DNA of 64,000 bases from Martelella lutilitoris (GTDB lineage: Bacteria; Pseudomonadota; Alphaproteobacteria; Rhizobiales; Rhizobiaceae), in NCBI RefSeq assembly GCF_016598595.1, contig NZ_CP066786.1:1263501-1327500 (forward strand), given 5' to 3'. Below the pieces are notes generated by a model. That model worked only from the letters and a program-made list of their open reading frames with translations. It ran no database searches and had not been told where the DNA came from. Made by a program: the position numbers and the translations under genes. Positions 17,352-26,263 of this stretch are shown here, piece after piece; position 1 is the first letter of the stretch, and the number at the start of each line of letters is the position of its first letter.

Positions 17352-18138
17352 CAAAGCCCCGCGCGTTCTGATCTATGGCCCGCCGGGTATTGGAAAGACG
17401 ACGCTTGCGAGCGAGTTTCCGAATGCTGTCTTTCTGCAGATCGAAGACGGCACGCCGGGTGATGTCGAGTTGACCAGCTTTGGCAAGCTCGACAGCTTCG
17501 GCGACGTGATGGATGCGCTTGGCGCGCTCTATCAGGAAGATCACAGTTTCAATACCGTCGTGATCGACAGCGTCACCGAGATGCAGCGGCTGATCTATGC
17601 CGAAACATGCGCGCGCGGCGACGACAAGGGCAATGCGAAAGCCAACATCGAGGACTTCGGTTATGGCAAGGGCTATGTCTACGCCATGCGCGTCGCTCAG
17701 GAGTTCATCGACGGTATCAACTTCCTGCGCTCCGATCGAAACATGGCCGTGGTGCTGATCGCTCACTCATCGGTCCAGCGGTTCGATGATCCGGAGACGG
17801 TCAGTTATGACCGCTACGAGATCGAAATCCGCTCGTCCGATAAGGCCAACTCAAACCTTCGTGGCCTCTTCGAACGCGAGATGGATGCGATCATTCTTCT
17901 GAAGCAGCCGGTGACGGTGAAGACCGAAGAGCAGGGCTTCAATAAGGAGCGGGCGCGCGCCGGCGGCGGTGGCACGACGCTGATGCATGCGGTCGGCCGC
18001 CCAGCCTATACGGCCAAGAACCGTTACGGCATTCCGCCGGAAATCCGATACGACAAGGGCACGGGCTTTGATGCTCTCGCACCCTATTTCCCCGACTTTG
18101 CTGGCCTTGCGCCGTCAGGCCAGAAGGAGGCTGCATAA
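17311..18138 (+). CDS. Phage AAA ATPase (AAA_24 / RecA-like)
   Basis: 275-aa P-loop ATPase with Walker A GPPGIGKTT at residues ~23-31 and Walker B TVVIDSVTEMQRL near 80-92, the AAA_24 pattern of phage nucleotide-binding proteins. Some related phage proteins (Sak4 group) promote single-strand annealing or strand exchange with an SSB. The start at ATG 17311 has AGGAG 10 nt upstream; ATG 17302 is too close to it. The gene is followed by a DUF669 protein (TAATG overlap), the usual partner. Confidence 0.8.
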   Translation: MAISLNNLRTVRADKAPRVLIYGPPGIGKTTLASEFPNAVFLQIEDGTPGDVELTSFGKLDSFGDVMDALGALYQEDHSFNTVVIDSVTEMQRLIYAETCARGDDKGNAKANIEDFGYGKGYVYAMRVAQEFIDGINFLRSDRNMAVVLIAHSSVQRFDDPETVSYDRYEIEIRSSDKANSNLRGLFEREMDAIILLKQPVTVKTEEQGFNKERARAGGGGTTLMHAVGRPAYTAKNRYGIPPEIRYDKGTGFDALAPYFPDFAGLAPSGQKEAA

Positions 18139-18698
18139 TGGTTCAGATCGCAGGACATTACGACGAACATGCCGAGGCCTCGACAGGTTTCGATCCGGTC
18201 CCTTTCGGGGACTATCGCGCCAAGATCATTGAAAGCGGCATTGAGGACATCTCCCGCAACAACGACCGGGGGCGCTGCTTGCAACTGACATGGCAGATCG
18301 AAGGTGGCGAATATAACGGCCGGCTGGTCTGGCAGCGGCTGAACATGTGGGCCGAGAACATGAACAACCTCGACAAGGTCCGCAACATCGCCAACTCGCA
18401 GTTTGCCGCTATCCGCGAGGCGACCGGCAAAACTTCGCCTCGCGACAGCGAGGAGCTGCATTTCATCACGTGCACCATCAAGGTGAAGGTGCAGAAGGAT
18501 CCAAACGGTCAATTCCCTGATCGCAACGAAATCACTGCGGTCAAGCCAGCAGCAGGCGCGCGCCAGAGCGGGGCGGCTCGGCAGACGCCGCAACGACCAG
18601 GGCCGACCGGGCAAGCTGCCCCTGCTGGTCAGCGTTCGGCGCCTTGGCCGTCGCGGCAGCCTGCTCCAGCCGGACTGGACGACGATATTCCATTCTGA
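18138..18698 (+). CDS. DUF669 protein with SSB-like acidic tail
   Basis: 186-aa protein. The N-terminal DUF669 domain (FDPVPFGDYRAKIIESGIED, WQIEGGEYNGRLVWQRLNMW) spans about residues 1-120. A proline/glutamine-rich linker follows, then the terminal acidic-hydrophobic tip LDDDIPF. This tip imitates the C-terminal peptide of bacterial SSB, so a single-strand DNA-binding role beside the AAA ATPase is likely. It overlaps the upstream stop by one base. Confidence 0.75.
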   Translation: MVQIAGHYDEHAEASTGFDPVPFGDYRAKIIESGIEDISRNNDRGRCLQLTWQIEGGEYNGRLVWQRLNMWAENMNNLDKVRNIANSQFAAIREATGKTSPRDSEELHFITCTIKVKVQKDPNGQFPDRNEITAVKPAAGARQSGAARQTPQRPGPTGQAAPAGQRSAPWPSRQPAPAGLDDDIPF

Positions 18699-18793
18699 TG
18701 ATGCGGCCGGGCGGCGATAAGGCCTCGAAAACCGCGCCGCCCGGAGCCCCTTCAAACAATCCGTTTTCAGCATTGCTCGAAAGGACCGAGACA

Positions 18794-19504
18794 ATGAACG
18801 ATATCGCTTTGCCCCGCAACAGGCGGCTCTACCTCGACATCGAGACTATCCCGACACAGGATCCGAAAACCTATGCTGAGATCGCCGGTAGGATCTCGCC
18901 ACCGGCCAGCATGAAGAAGGCCGAAACCATCAAGAAGTGGGAGGAGGAACAGAAGCCGCAGGCCGTGACTGATGCAATCGCCAAGACCTCGTTTGATGGC
19001 GCTGCCGGGCACATTTGCTGCATTGGTTGGGCGCTCGATGGCGAGCACCTGGACAGTCTCTCTCTGGGCCCGGACATCGCGCTCGAGCATGAGATGCTGA
19101 CCACGTTCTTCGAGGAGATCTCGAGCCAGATCCCGCGCTATGGAACCGTTCAGATTGTCGGCCACAACGTCATTGGCTTTGACCTTCGGTTTATCTGGCA
19201 GCGGTGCCTTATCCTCGGTGTTCGGGTTCCGGGCTGGTTCCCGCGTGATCCGAAGCCTTGGAGCGACGATGTCTTCGACACGATGACGGCCTTTGCCGGG
19301 GCGCGGGACTCGATCTCAATGGATCGACTTTGCGGAGCCTTTGGGCTTGAGGGGAAGGGCGACATAGATGGGTCGCAGGTTGCCGGGCTTTGGAGCGACG
19401 GTGAACATGAGACGATAGCTGCCTATTGCCGCGACGATGTGGAGAAGACGCGGGCGCTGCACCGCAAGATGATGGTTGCGCTGGGTGAAACGGAGGCTGC
19501 GTGA
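18794..19504 (+). CDS. 3'-5' exonuclease (DnaQ/PolB-exonuclease-like)
   Basis: 236-aa DEDD exonuclease related to the proofreading domain of family B polymerases. Exo I is YLDIETIP (Asp15, Glu17), Exo II IVGHNVIGFDLRF, Exo III AAYCRDDVEKT. Two metals are expected at these acids. It starts at ATG 18794 in the early operon, 95 bp after DUF669. It probably trims 3' ends during phage replication or recombination; no polymerase domain is fused. Confidence 0.83.
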   Translation: MNDIALPRNRRLYLDIETIPTQDPKTYAEIAGRISPPASMKKAETIKKWEEEQKPQAVTDAIAKTSFDGAAGHICCIGWALDGEHLDSLSLGPDIALEHEMLTTFFEEISSQIPRYGTVQIVGHNVIGFDLRFIWQRCLILGVRVPGWFPRDPKPWSDDVFDTMTAFAGARDSISMDRLCGAFGLEGKGDIDGSQVAGLWSDGEHETIAAYCRDDVEKTRALHRKMMVALGETEAA

Positions 19505-20442
19505 TGGTCAGTCTTCCGATCCCGAAGAGCCTGACCGCAGACAAGGTCAAGGCAACGACGCGCGAGGAAATGCCAAAACAGCGGCTTTCGCTCTCGGCCT
19601 GCACCGGGTGCAATCGTCGAGCGTGGTATGACTTCCTTCTATTCGGGCAGGGACGCGACATGCGTCCCGACCACAGTCGATCAGGTGATATCGCAATCGC
19701 ATTGAAGGGGGTTGTCATTCGGTGGTTGACCGCTGCCGGTATGACGGTCGAGACAATTAATGCAGCAACTGGTGAGATGTTGGCCGCGTCTGGTCTCGAT
19801 GGTCACCTATATTCGCCGATCGATGGGATCGTCACGGGCGTGCCCGAGGCGCCAACCAAGCGGCATCTGCTGATCGTTGCGGCGCTTAAGGCTGCCGACT
19901 TCGCAAAGCTTGAGCGTCAAGGTGCCGAGCAAACCCGGCCCGAGATCGTTGCGCGTGCCCAGCTTGGCATGCATCTGCTCGGTCTCGAGCGGACACTCTT
20001 TGCCTTCTGCAATCGCGACACGGGCGACTTTGGCGCTGAACGTATTCGTTATGACGCAGCTCATGCCGGATCGCAGGCCGTACGGGCTGAGTGGATTGTC
20101 GATACTCGCCGAGCGCCGGCGCGCATCAGTGAAAGCCCCGAGTTCTTCGTCTGCGCGCATATGTGCAGCCGCGCCGACATCTGCCATGGCGGTGTGCTTC
20201 CGCCGCGGCATTGCAGGACCTGCCTGCACGTTACTCCCATCAATGACGGCCAGTGGTACTGCGACCGGCACGAAAAGGAGTTGTCGTTCGATGACCAGCT
20301 AAACGGTTGCCCGAACCATCTTTTCGTTCCGGATCTCGTGCCGGGCGAGCAGGTCGACGCGGATACGACCGCTGAAACCGTGACCTACGAGCTTGGCAAC
20401 GGGCAGACCTGGATTGATGGAGCGGAAAGGAGGGCAGCATGA
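19504..20442 (+). CDS. PD-(D/E)XK/Cas4-like phage protein with altered active site
   Basis: 312-aa protein of the phage RecB/Cas4-like group. Cys33-x2-Cys36 precede a nuclease-like core with Asp107 (SPIDGIV) and Lys129 (VAALK). The glutamate expected two residues before that lysine is Ala127. Later cysteines (FVCAHMC, ADICHG, HCRTC, NGC) suggest a metal-bound module. It therefore looks catalytically weakened or inactive, unless the acid is supplied elsewhere. The start overlaps the exonuclease stop (TGATG) and its stop overlaps the helicase start (ATGA). Confidence 0.65.
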   Translation: MVSLPIPKSLTADKVKATTREEMPKQRLSLSACTGCNRRAWYDFLLFGQGRDMRPDHSRSGDIAIALKGVVIRWLTAAGMTVETINAATGEMLAASGLDGHLYSPIDGIVTGVPEAPTKRHLLIVAALKAADFAKLERQGAEQTRPEIVARAQLGMHLLGLERTLFAFCNRDTGDFGAERIRYDAAHAGSQAVRAEWIVDTRRAPARISESPEFFVCAHMCSRADICHGGVLPPRHCRTCLHVTPINDGQWYCDRHEKELSFDDQLNGCPNHLFVPDLVPGEQVDADTTAETVTYELGNGQTWIDGAERRAA

Positions 20443-22061
20443 TCAGCCTTCGCTACTATCAGGACGAGGCAAAGCAGGCCGTCATGAATTTCTGGGGCCA
20501 AGGCGGCGGTAATCCGTTGATCGATCTGGCCACCGGCACGGGCAAGAGCATGGTTATTGCGTCGATGGTGCAGGACTTGCTGCGCGATTATCCGACCTTT
20601 CGCGTTCTGATGCTCACTCACGTCAAAGAGCTTGTTCAGCAAAATTTCATGGCGTTGTTGCGTGTGTGGCCGGACGCACCGGCGGGGATCTATTCGGCCG
20701 GATTGAACAGGCGAGACGTGCACCACCGCATTACCTTTGCCTCGATCCAGTCAGTCTACAACAAGGCCAGTCAGCTCGGGCGCCGGGACCTCATTTTGAT
20801 TGATGAGGCGCATCTCGTGCCGCTCAAAGGTGAGGGCATGTATCGACGATTGCTCGACGATCTCTACGCGATCAATCGTGACGCTCGAGTGGCGGGTCTG
20901 ACTGCTACGCCTTATCGCCTGGATACCGGTCGGTTGGACGAGGGCGACACACGTCTCTTCGATCAGGTCGTGTACTCCTACGGGATTGCGAAAGGTATCG
21001 AGGACGGCTTTCTGTCGCCATTGATCTCCAAGGCCACTGCGGCTCGGATCGACGTTTCCGAGGTCAAACGGCGCGGCGGTGAGTTTGTGCCGGCCTCACT
21101 TGAGGGTGCTGCCGACGCGGTAACCCAGGAGGCGGTCTCCGAGATCGCTGACCTCGGCGCCAACCGCAAGTCTTGGCTTGTGTTCTGCGCTGGCGTCAAA
21201 CACGCGTTGAATGTTCGGGACGCAATCCGCGCTTCAGGTTTTTCATGCGAAACTGTCAGCGGCGAGACGCCATCCGGTGAACGTGACAACATCATCCGAA
21301 AGTTTCGCGCCGGTGAAATCCGGTGTCTCACCAACGCCAATGTACTGACCACCGGTTTCGACGTGCCGCAGGTTGACCTGGTTGCAATGTTGCGGCCGAC
21401 GCTTTCGACATCGCTCTACGTGCAGATTGTCGGGCGCGGAACGCGACTTTCGCCGGGCAAGGACAACTGCCTTATCCTGGACTTCGCGGGCAACGTCCGT
21501 CGGCATGGCCCGGTTGACGAGGTGTCCGTATTGCCGAAATCGGGCGGCGGAAGTGGCGAGGGAAAGGTCAGTGTTGACCGTGTCGCCGCGAAGGAATGCC
21601 CGGAATGCCGAGAGCTGATGGCTCTCAACGCGCGATCCTGCAAGGCTTGCGGCTACGAGTGGCCCCATGAGGACAAACCGAAGCATGAGGGGCAAGCCGA
21701 AAGTCAGGTCGGCATTCTATCGAGCGAACAGGTCGCCCCAACCATGTTGCCGGTCGTCGATTGGCGTATCCAGAAGCACGAAAAGTTTGGCGCGCCAGAT
21801 AGCCTCCGGGTCGGCTTCATCGCCGGATTGATGGAGTATCCAGAGTGGGTGGCGTTCGATCATGGCCGGTCCGCGTTTGAGCGCGCTTGCCAATGGTGGT
21901 CGATGCATGGCGGCGGCACACCCTTTCCCAAAAGCACGGACGAGGCTCTCGCGCGGACAGGAGAGCTGACCATTCCGGAGACCATCAGCATCAAGCCGCG
22001 AGGCAAGTATTACGACATTGTCGGCCGGAGCTTCCCTCAGACGCGAGAAGCCGCGGAGTAA
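20439..22061 (+). CDS. SF2 DEAD/DEAH-box helicase
   Basis: 540-aa superfamily 2 helicase of the phage type. Motif I is ATGTGKS (residues 31-37), motif II DEAH (122-125), motif III TATPYR, motif VI QIVGRGTRL. A C-terminal zinc ribbon (CPECREL..CKACGYEW) follows at about 387-408. Likely unwinds DNA at phage forks or recombination intermediates. Linked by a 4-nt overlap to the gene before it and 3 bp from the gene after it. Confidence 0.9.
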   Translation: MISLRYYQDEAKQAVMNFWGQGGGNPLIDLATGTGKSMVIASMVQDLLRDYPTFRVLMLTHVKELVQQNFMALLRVWPDAPAGIYSAGLNRRDVHHRITFASIQSVYNKASQLGRRDLILIDEAHLVPLKGEGMYRRLLDDLYAINRDARVAGLTATPYRLDTGRLDEGDTRLFDQVVYSYGIAKGIEDGFLSPLISKATAARIDVSEVKRRGGEFVPASLEGAADAVTQEAVSEIADLGANRKSWLVFCAGVKHALNVRDAIRASGFSCETVSGETPSGERDNIIRKFRAGEIRCLTNANVLTTGFDVPQVDLVAMLRPTLSTSLYVQIVGRGTRLSPGKDNCLILDFAGNVRRHGPVDEVSVLPKSGGGSGEGKVSVDRVAAKECPECRELMALNARSCKACGYEWPHEDKPKHEGQAESQVGILSSEQVAPTMLPVVDWRIQKHEKFGAPDSLRVGFIAGLMEYPEWVAFDHGRSAFERACQWWSMHGGGTPFPKSTDEALARTGELTIPETISIKPRGKYYDIVGRSFPQTREAAE

Positions 22062-22064
22062 CCC

Positions 22065-22406
22065 ATGCCTGCCGACAGATTTGTAGAGGGCGTGTGCGGG
22101 TGCTGCGCGCGCCGGGAAGTTGGTCACGGCATTGGCGTTGGTCGATCGACCATTTGGCTTTGCGATGACCCGGACTGCCTCGAGATTGCAAAAAGGACAG
22201 CGGTGATGAAGCAGGACAGGTTCAGCGATATCGAGAGCCTGGCGGCGCAGGACGGCGGCAATGAGGGGCTTTGGTTTCTGGAAGAGATCGGCAAAACCGA
22301 TCTGACCACGCTCACCATCGACGAGGTTTGCGAATTCAAGCGCCGCGTTGTCGCCGGATATCGCAAGGCGCTCAAAAACAATCTCAGGCGTGAGGCAGGG
22401 CTGTGA
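22065..22406 (+). CDS. Hypothetical phage protein, Cys-rich N-terminus (DUF6511-like)
   Basis: 113-aa protein with GVCGCCAR and LCDDPDC cysteine clusters near residues 10-40 that could bind zinc, then a helical C-terminal part. It resembles a small phage family often placed between helicase and primase genes (DUF6511, from memory). Its stop overlaps the GTG start of the primase gene. No activity can be assigned. Confidence 0.6.
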   Translation: MPADRFVEGVCGCCARREVGHGIGVGRSTIWLCDDPDCLEIAKRTAVMKQDRFSDIESLAAQDGGNEGLWFLEEIGKTDLTTLTIDEVCEFKRRVVAGYRKALKNNLRREAGL

Positions 22407-24649
22407 CTGTGACCGATGCAACGCGAAACGCGGACACGGCGTTGGAACTGGCCGCGGCCGGCTTCTATGTCTTTCCCTGCCATTCAGGCGGTGAGAAAGT
22501 CAAGCAGCCGATGCCAGGGGTTTTCTGGCGCAAACAGTCATCGATCGATGAGGCGGTCATACGCCGCTGGTGGTCGCGATGGCCGGATGCTGCGATCGGG
22601 ATGGATCTCGCAAAATGCGGGCTGGTCGTCATCGATGCCGATCGTCACGAGCTCGACAAGGATGGCGTCGAGGCCTTCGGCGCGATCATGAGCGATCACG
22701 GCTTCGACCCGGACAGCGCGCCATTGGTCGCGACGCCCTCGCGCGGCAATCACCATTTCTTTCGCCAGCCGCCCAGCAAAGAGTTCGGCAACGCTGATAG
22801 TGCACTCTATCGCGAACGTAAGCTGCGCGATATGGGTATCAATGTCCGGGGCGCCGGCGGCTACGTCGTCGCGCCTGGCACGGTCCTTAAGGATGGCAGT
22901 TTCTATGAACTGTGGGGCAGCCTCGAAGACATTCCCGTCTTGCCCGCCTGGCTGGCCGCAATCCTTGAAAAAGAGCTTGATGAAAAACAGGCGGAGCGGA
23001 TGCCCGTCCAGCGCTCGGAGATAATGGATAGCCGCGTGAAGGCTTATGTCGATGCGGCCATCGAGGCCGAGACGGCGCGAGTGCGCTCGGCTGGAAAGGG
23101 CGGCCGAAACAACACGCTCAACGAGGCTGCCTTCTCGCTGGGGCAGCTTGTCGGAGCCGGTCACGTTGGTGAGGCTGAAATCTTCGCCCTCCTGATGAAT
23201 GCCGCGATGGATTGCGGCCTGGGGCAGGCCGAGAGCCGAAAGACAATCCTGTCCGGCCTGAAAGCCGGCGCCAAGGTTCCGCGGCAAATCGCGGACATCG
23301 ATCGACCGGATGACGGGGCGAACGCCGAAGCAGCGCAACGGCTGATCGAGCATCATGATGGCACCCTGACCGATGCCGACACCGGCGAAGTGATAGATGA
23401 CGGAACGGGGCTGCAAGAGGGCGGCGATTGGTCCCATCCGGGCGGGTTGATCGAGGACATTGCCGACTGGATTGTCGAGACCTCGCCACTGCCTAATCGC
23501 AAGCTTGCCCTGGCCGCGGCAATATCCTTTGTCTCGCTCGTTTGCTCCAGGCATCGCGAAACGCCGGGTTTCTCCGGCGGTCTGCAGCTCTTTACCATTT
23601 GCACCGGCCAGACCGGCATCGGCAAAGACTGGCCGATGAAGGCGATCGACAGGTTGGCAGTAGAGGCCGGTCTGAAAGAGTTGGTGCGCTCCGGCAAGAT
23701 CACGACATCGCTTGCTCTCGAGAAAGAGGTAGAGAAGGTTGCTGCCCAACTGATCGTTGCCGACGAAGTCGGCCGTCGGATCTTCGGCAAGGCCGGGAGC
23801 AAAAGGGCAGGGACCTATGAGACAGCGATGATCGACACGCTTCTCGAGCTGTGGTCATCCAGCCCCGTCACCTTCTTTCGCACCACCAGCCGCGTCACGG
23901 GAGAGGCGGCTGTCATCGAGGGGCCGGCGGTCTCCATCTTCGGCGTCTCGACGCATCGCGATTTCTATTCCTCCCTCGGCCGATCAGCGATCGATAACGG
24001 TATGATCAACCGTCTGCTGATCATTGAGGCTGACAGGCGCAGCGCCTTGCGTTCAATCGATGGCAGCGCGGCCCGCACACCACCGACGCATATTATCGAA
24101 GCGATTGACGCCCTGAAGCCTGCCTTTGGTTCGCTGAATGGCGGTGTTCAGGCATACCGGGTGCCGGAGGGCGTGAAGACCAGACCGGTGCCATGGGGGC
24201 AGGAGGCCGCAAGAGAAGCGTGGAACACCTTTCGCGACGAGATGCTGGTCTTGGCTGATCAGAACGAAGAGACCGCACCCTTTGTCAGCCGCGCCGCCGA
24301 AATGGCGCTGCGACTCGCCTGTGTCCATGCGCTCAGTCGCTTGGGGCCGGATGGCGTGATAATGATGGCGAGCGTCGAATGGGCCATCAATGTCGTGCGT
24401 GAGAGCGTCAGGAATGCTGTTCAGGGCGCAAACGAATATATCGTCGCATCGGATTTCCAGGAGCATGTGCGCCGTGTTGAGAAGATCATACGCAGCAAGG
24501 GGCGGATGCCGAAGTCTGTCATTGCCCGCCGCATCGGGGGCGCGTTCGATAACCGCGTGCTCGAAAGCGTCCTCAGCTCTTTGGTTTTGGCTGGAAAGAT
24601 CGAAAGGGAAGAAAGAAGCCGCGGGGATGCTTATGTCTGGCGGGGGTGA
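22403..24649 (+). CDS. Primase-polymerase with DUF3987 helicase-like domain
   Basis: 748-aa replication protein. The N-terminal archaeo-eukaryotic Prim-Pol domain (residues ~10-200) carries GLVVIDADRH, with the two acids of the DxD motif, and TPSRGNHHFF. A DUF3987 P-loop-type domain follows (FTICTGQTGIGKDWPMKAID near 395-415, IVADEVGRRIFGKAG). It likely synthesises primers and may unwind the fork. It starts at GTG 22403 overlapping the previous stop and ends the early operon. Origin of replication not identified. Confidence 0.88.
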   Translation: MTVTDATRNADTALELAAAGFYVFPCHSGGEKVKQPMPGVFWRKQSSIDEAVIRRWWSRWPDAAIGMDLAKCGLVVIDADRHELDKDGVEAFGAIMSDHGFDPDSAPLVATPSRGNHHFFRQPPSKEFGNADSALYRERKLRDMGINVRGAGGYVVAPGTVLKDGSFYELWGSLEDIPVLPAWLAAILEKELDEKQAERMPVQRSEIMDSRVKAYVDAAIEAETARVRSAGKGGRNNTLNEAAFSLGQLVGAGHVGEAEIFALLMNAAMDCGLGQAESRKTILSGLKAGAKVPRQIADIDRPDDGANAEAAQRLIEHHDGTLTDADTGEVIDDGTGLQEGGDWSHPGGLIEDIADWIVETSPLPNRKLALAAAISFVSLVCSRHRETPGFSGGLQLFTICTGQTGIGKDWPMKAIDRLAVEAGLKELVRSGKITTSLALEKEVEKVAAQLIVADEVGRRIFGKAGSKRAGTYETAMIDTLLELWSSSPVTFFRTTSRVTGEAAVIEGPAVSIFGVSTHRDFYSSLGRSAIDNGMINRLLIIEADRRSALRSIDGSAARTPPTHIIEAIDALKPAFGSLNGGVQAYRVPEGVKTRPVPWGQEAAREAWNTFRDEMLVLADQNEETAPFVSRAAEMALRLACVHALSRLGPDGVIMMASVEWAINVVRESVRNAVQGANEYIVASDFQEHVRRVEKIIRSKGRMPKSVIARRIGGAFDNRVLESVLSSLVLAGKIEREERSRGDAYVWRG

Positions 24650-24949
24650 AGACGCGATAGGCTGGGTTTCCTGCTGTGACCAAGGCTGCCTTCTTTGCGC
24701 CACCAAAGGTCCTTTTAGGCGGACTGCTAGACCAAACGCGCTCGAACACACTGAGTGTGCTGGGCAGGGCGATGTGCTTTTGTCGGGTGCCTGGAACAAA
24801 GTTCTGTTCCGTTGTGATTATAAACATTTGGATTTTTGCTACCATTGAGTGTTTTTAATGCTTGATTCAATCTGCGAATTAAATACTCAGTTAACCATAG
24901 ACGGAGTATTAACTCGTCAACATAAACACGCTCGATCGAGGTAGCCGTT
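24650..24949. other. Intergenic junction to the accessory island
   Basis: 300 bp in which GC content falls sharply from about 24780. No gene is supported. It holds a near-perfect palindrome (CACACT-G-AGTGTG, 24747-24759) and an inverted repeat AATACTC/GAGTATT (24882-24888 / 24904-24910) 40 bp before the methyltransferase start. The latter may control that gene. Confidence 0.5.
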
Positions 24950-26263
24950 ATGTCGCTAATCGAAGCAGAAAAGGCAAACGGTGAAGAGTTTGTCTCTTTT
25001 GCAGAATGGCTGGATGGTCGTTATCTACGGTACCTTTCAACCAATTCTGGATCCGACGAGATTGCATTTCAAAGCTGGAAAAATTTCAAAGAGGCTTTCG
25101 CTCCTGAGCTCGTAGGGCAGGCTGTTGAGGAAACCTCCAGGTCGCTGGGCCGTCCGGTGAAATCCTGTATCGATCCATTCGGGGGATCCGGCACGACAGC
25201 TCTTGCATGCCAATTTCTGGGCGTGGCGCCGACTACGATTGAAGTAAATCCCTATCTCGCCGACCTAATCGAGGCAAAGCTGTACTCGTATGATGTAAGC
25301 TCTCTGATAGATGACTTTAAACAAGTGGCTGAAAGCCAAGAGAGCTTTATCGGCGACCGCCCGTTTGGTTCCGCGCCATCGACGTTTGTGGAGCCAGGCC
25401 AAAAGGGAAAATATATCTTTAACCATTCAATCGCTGAAGAGCTGGCATCTCTTAAAACTCGGATCGACGCGGTGAAGAATGACAGCAGCAGACGTTTGTT
25501 CAGAGTGCTTCTCGGATCAATTGCTCTTCCTGTCAGCAACGTTGTAATAAGTGGTAAAGGCAGACGATATCGTCGAGGATGGCAAGAGCGGCACTTCCAG
25601 GTTGGAGAAGTCAACAAGCTCTTTGCAGGGGCTGTAATCAAGGCAATCTATGAAATCCGCCGTTACGCTGGTCGACGCTACCGGGGTTATAATATCCTCC
25701 GTGGTGATGCGCGAAAGCTTACACCTGAGAAAGGACCGTATGATCTGGCGGTTTTTTCGCCGCCCTATCCGAATTCGTTCGATTACACAGACGTTTACAA
25801 TATTGAGCTTTGGATCTGCGGCTACTTGAATTCTGGGCTCGATAATAAAAGTCTTAGGCTTTCAACGCTTCGGAGCCATGTTCAAATCGCCCAGACATTC
25901 ACCTATCACGAGCTTCCGAGCTCACCGGAATTGGACGAAGTTGTTAGAGAGTTAAGAGATCTACGCAGCAGTCTGTGGAATCGGAACATTCCGGAGATGG
26001 TCGGAGCCTATTTCGCCGATATGTATATGCTGCTTCAGCGTCTACATAAATCTGTCGTTCCGGGTGGCCGTATATATATGGTTGTGGGAGATAGCCGCTA
26101 TGCCGGCGTCACCATACCTGTCGCGTCAATCCTTAGCGATATAGCAATCATATGTGGATTTTCCGCAATCGCCGAAGAGCCATTCCGCTCAATGCGAGCC
26201 TCACCGCAACAAGGGGGTAAAAAAGAGCTACTGGAAACTCTCGTCACCCTCCAGCGCGATTGA
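24950..26263 (+). CDS. DNA methyltransferase (SPPY motif, probable N4-cytosine/N6-adenine type)
   Basis: 437-aa AdoMet-dependent DNA methyltransferase. Motif I is IDPFGGSGTT (Asp75) and motif IV is FSPPY (SPPY at 270-273), with about 190 residues between. SPPY suits N4-cytosine but also some N6-adenine enzymes. The long insert may hold the target-recognition part. GC content is lower than in surrounding phage genes. It is convergent with the nuclease gene, overlapping its 3' end by 20 bp. It may protect the host or phage DNA from the adjacent nuclease; this link is inferred. Confidence 0.85.
   Translation: MSLIEAEKANGEEFVSFAEWLDGRYLRYLSTNSGSDEIAFQSWKNFKEAFAPELVGQAVEETSRSLGRPVKSCIDPFGGSGTTALACQFLGVAPTTIEVNPYLADLIEAKLYSYDVSSLIDDFKQVAESQESFIGDRPFGSAPSTFVEPGQKGKYIFNHSIAEELASLKTRIDAVKNDSSRRLFRVLLGSIALPVSNVVISGKGRRYRRGWQERHFQVGEVNKLFAGAVIKAIYEIRRYAGRRYRGYNILRGDARKLTPEKGPYDLAVFSPPYPNSFDYTDVYNIELWICGYLNSGLDNKSLRLSTLRSHVQIAQTFTYHELPSSPELDEVVRELRDLRSSLWNRNIPEMVGAYFADMYMLLQRLHKSVVPGGRIYMVVGDSRYAGVTIPVASILSDIAIICGFSAIAEEPFRSMRASPQQGGKKELLETLVTLQRD

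Noticed and set aside
24650..24858. Short frames in the junction before the methyltransferase
   Set aside because: Unrelated to known proteins, and they cross a palindrome and an AT-rich promoter-like region.
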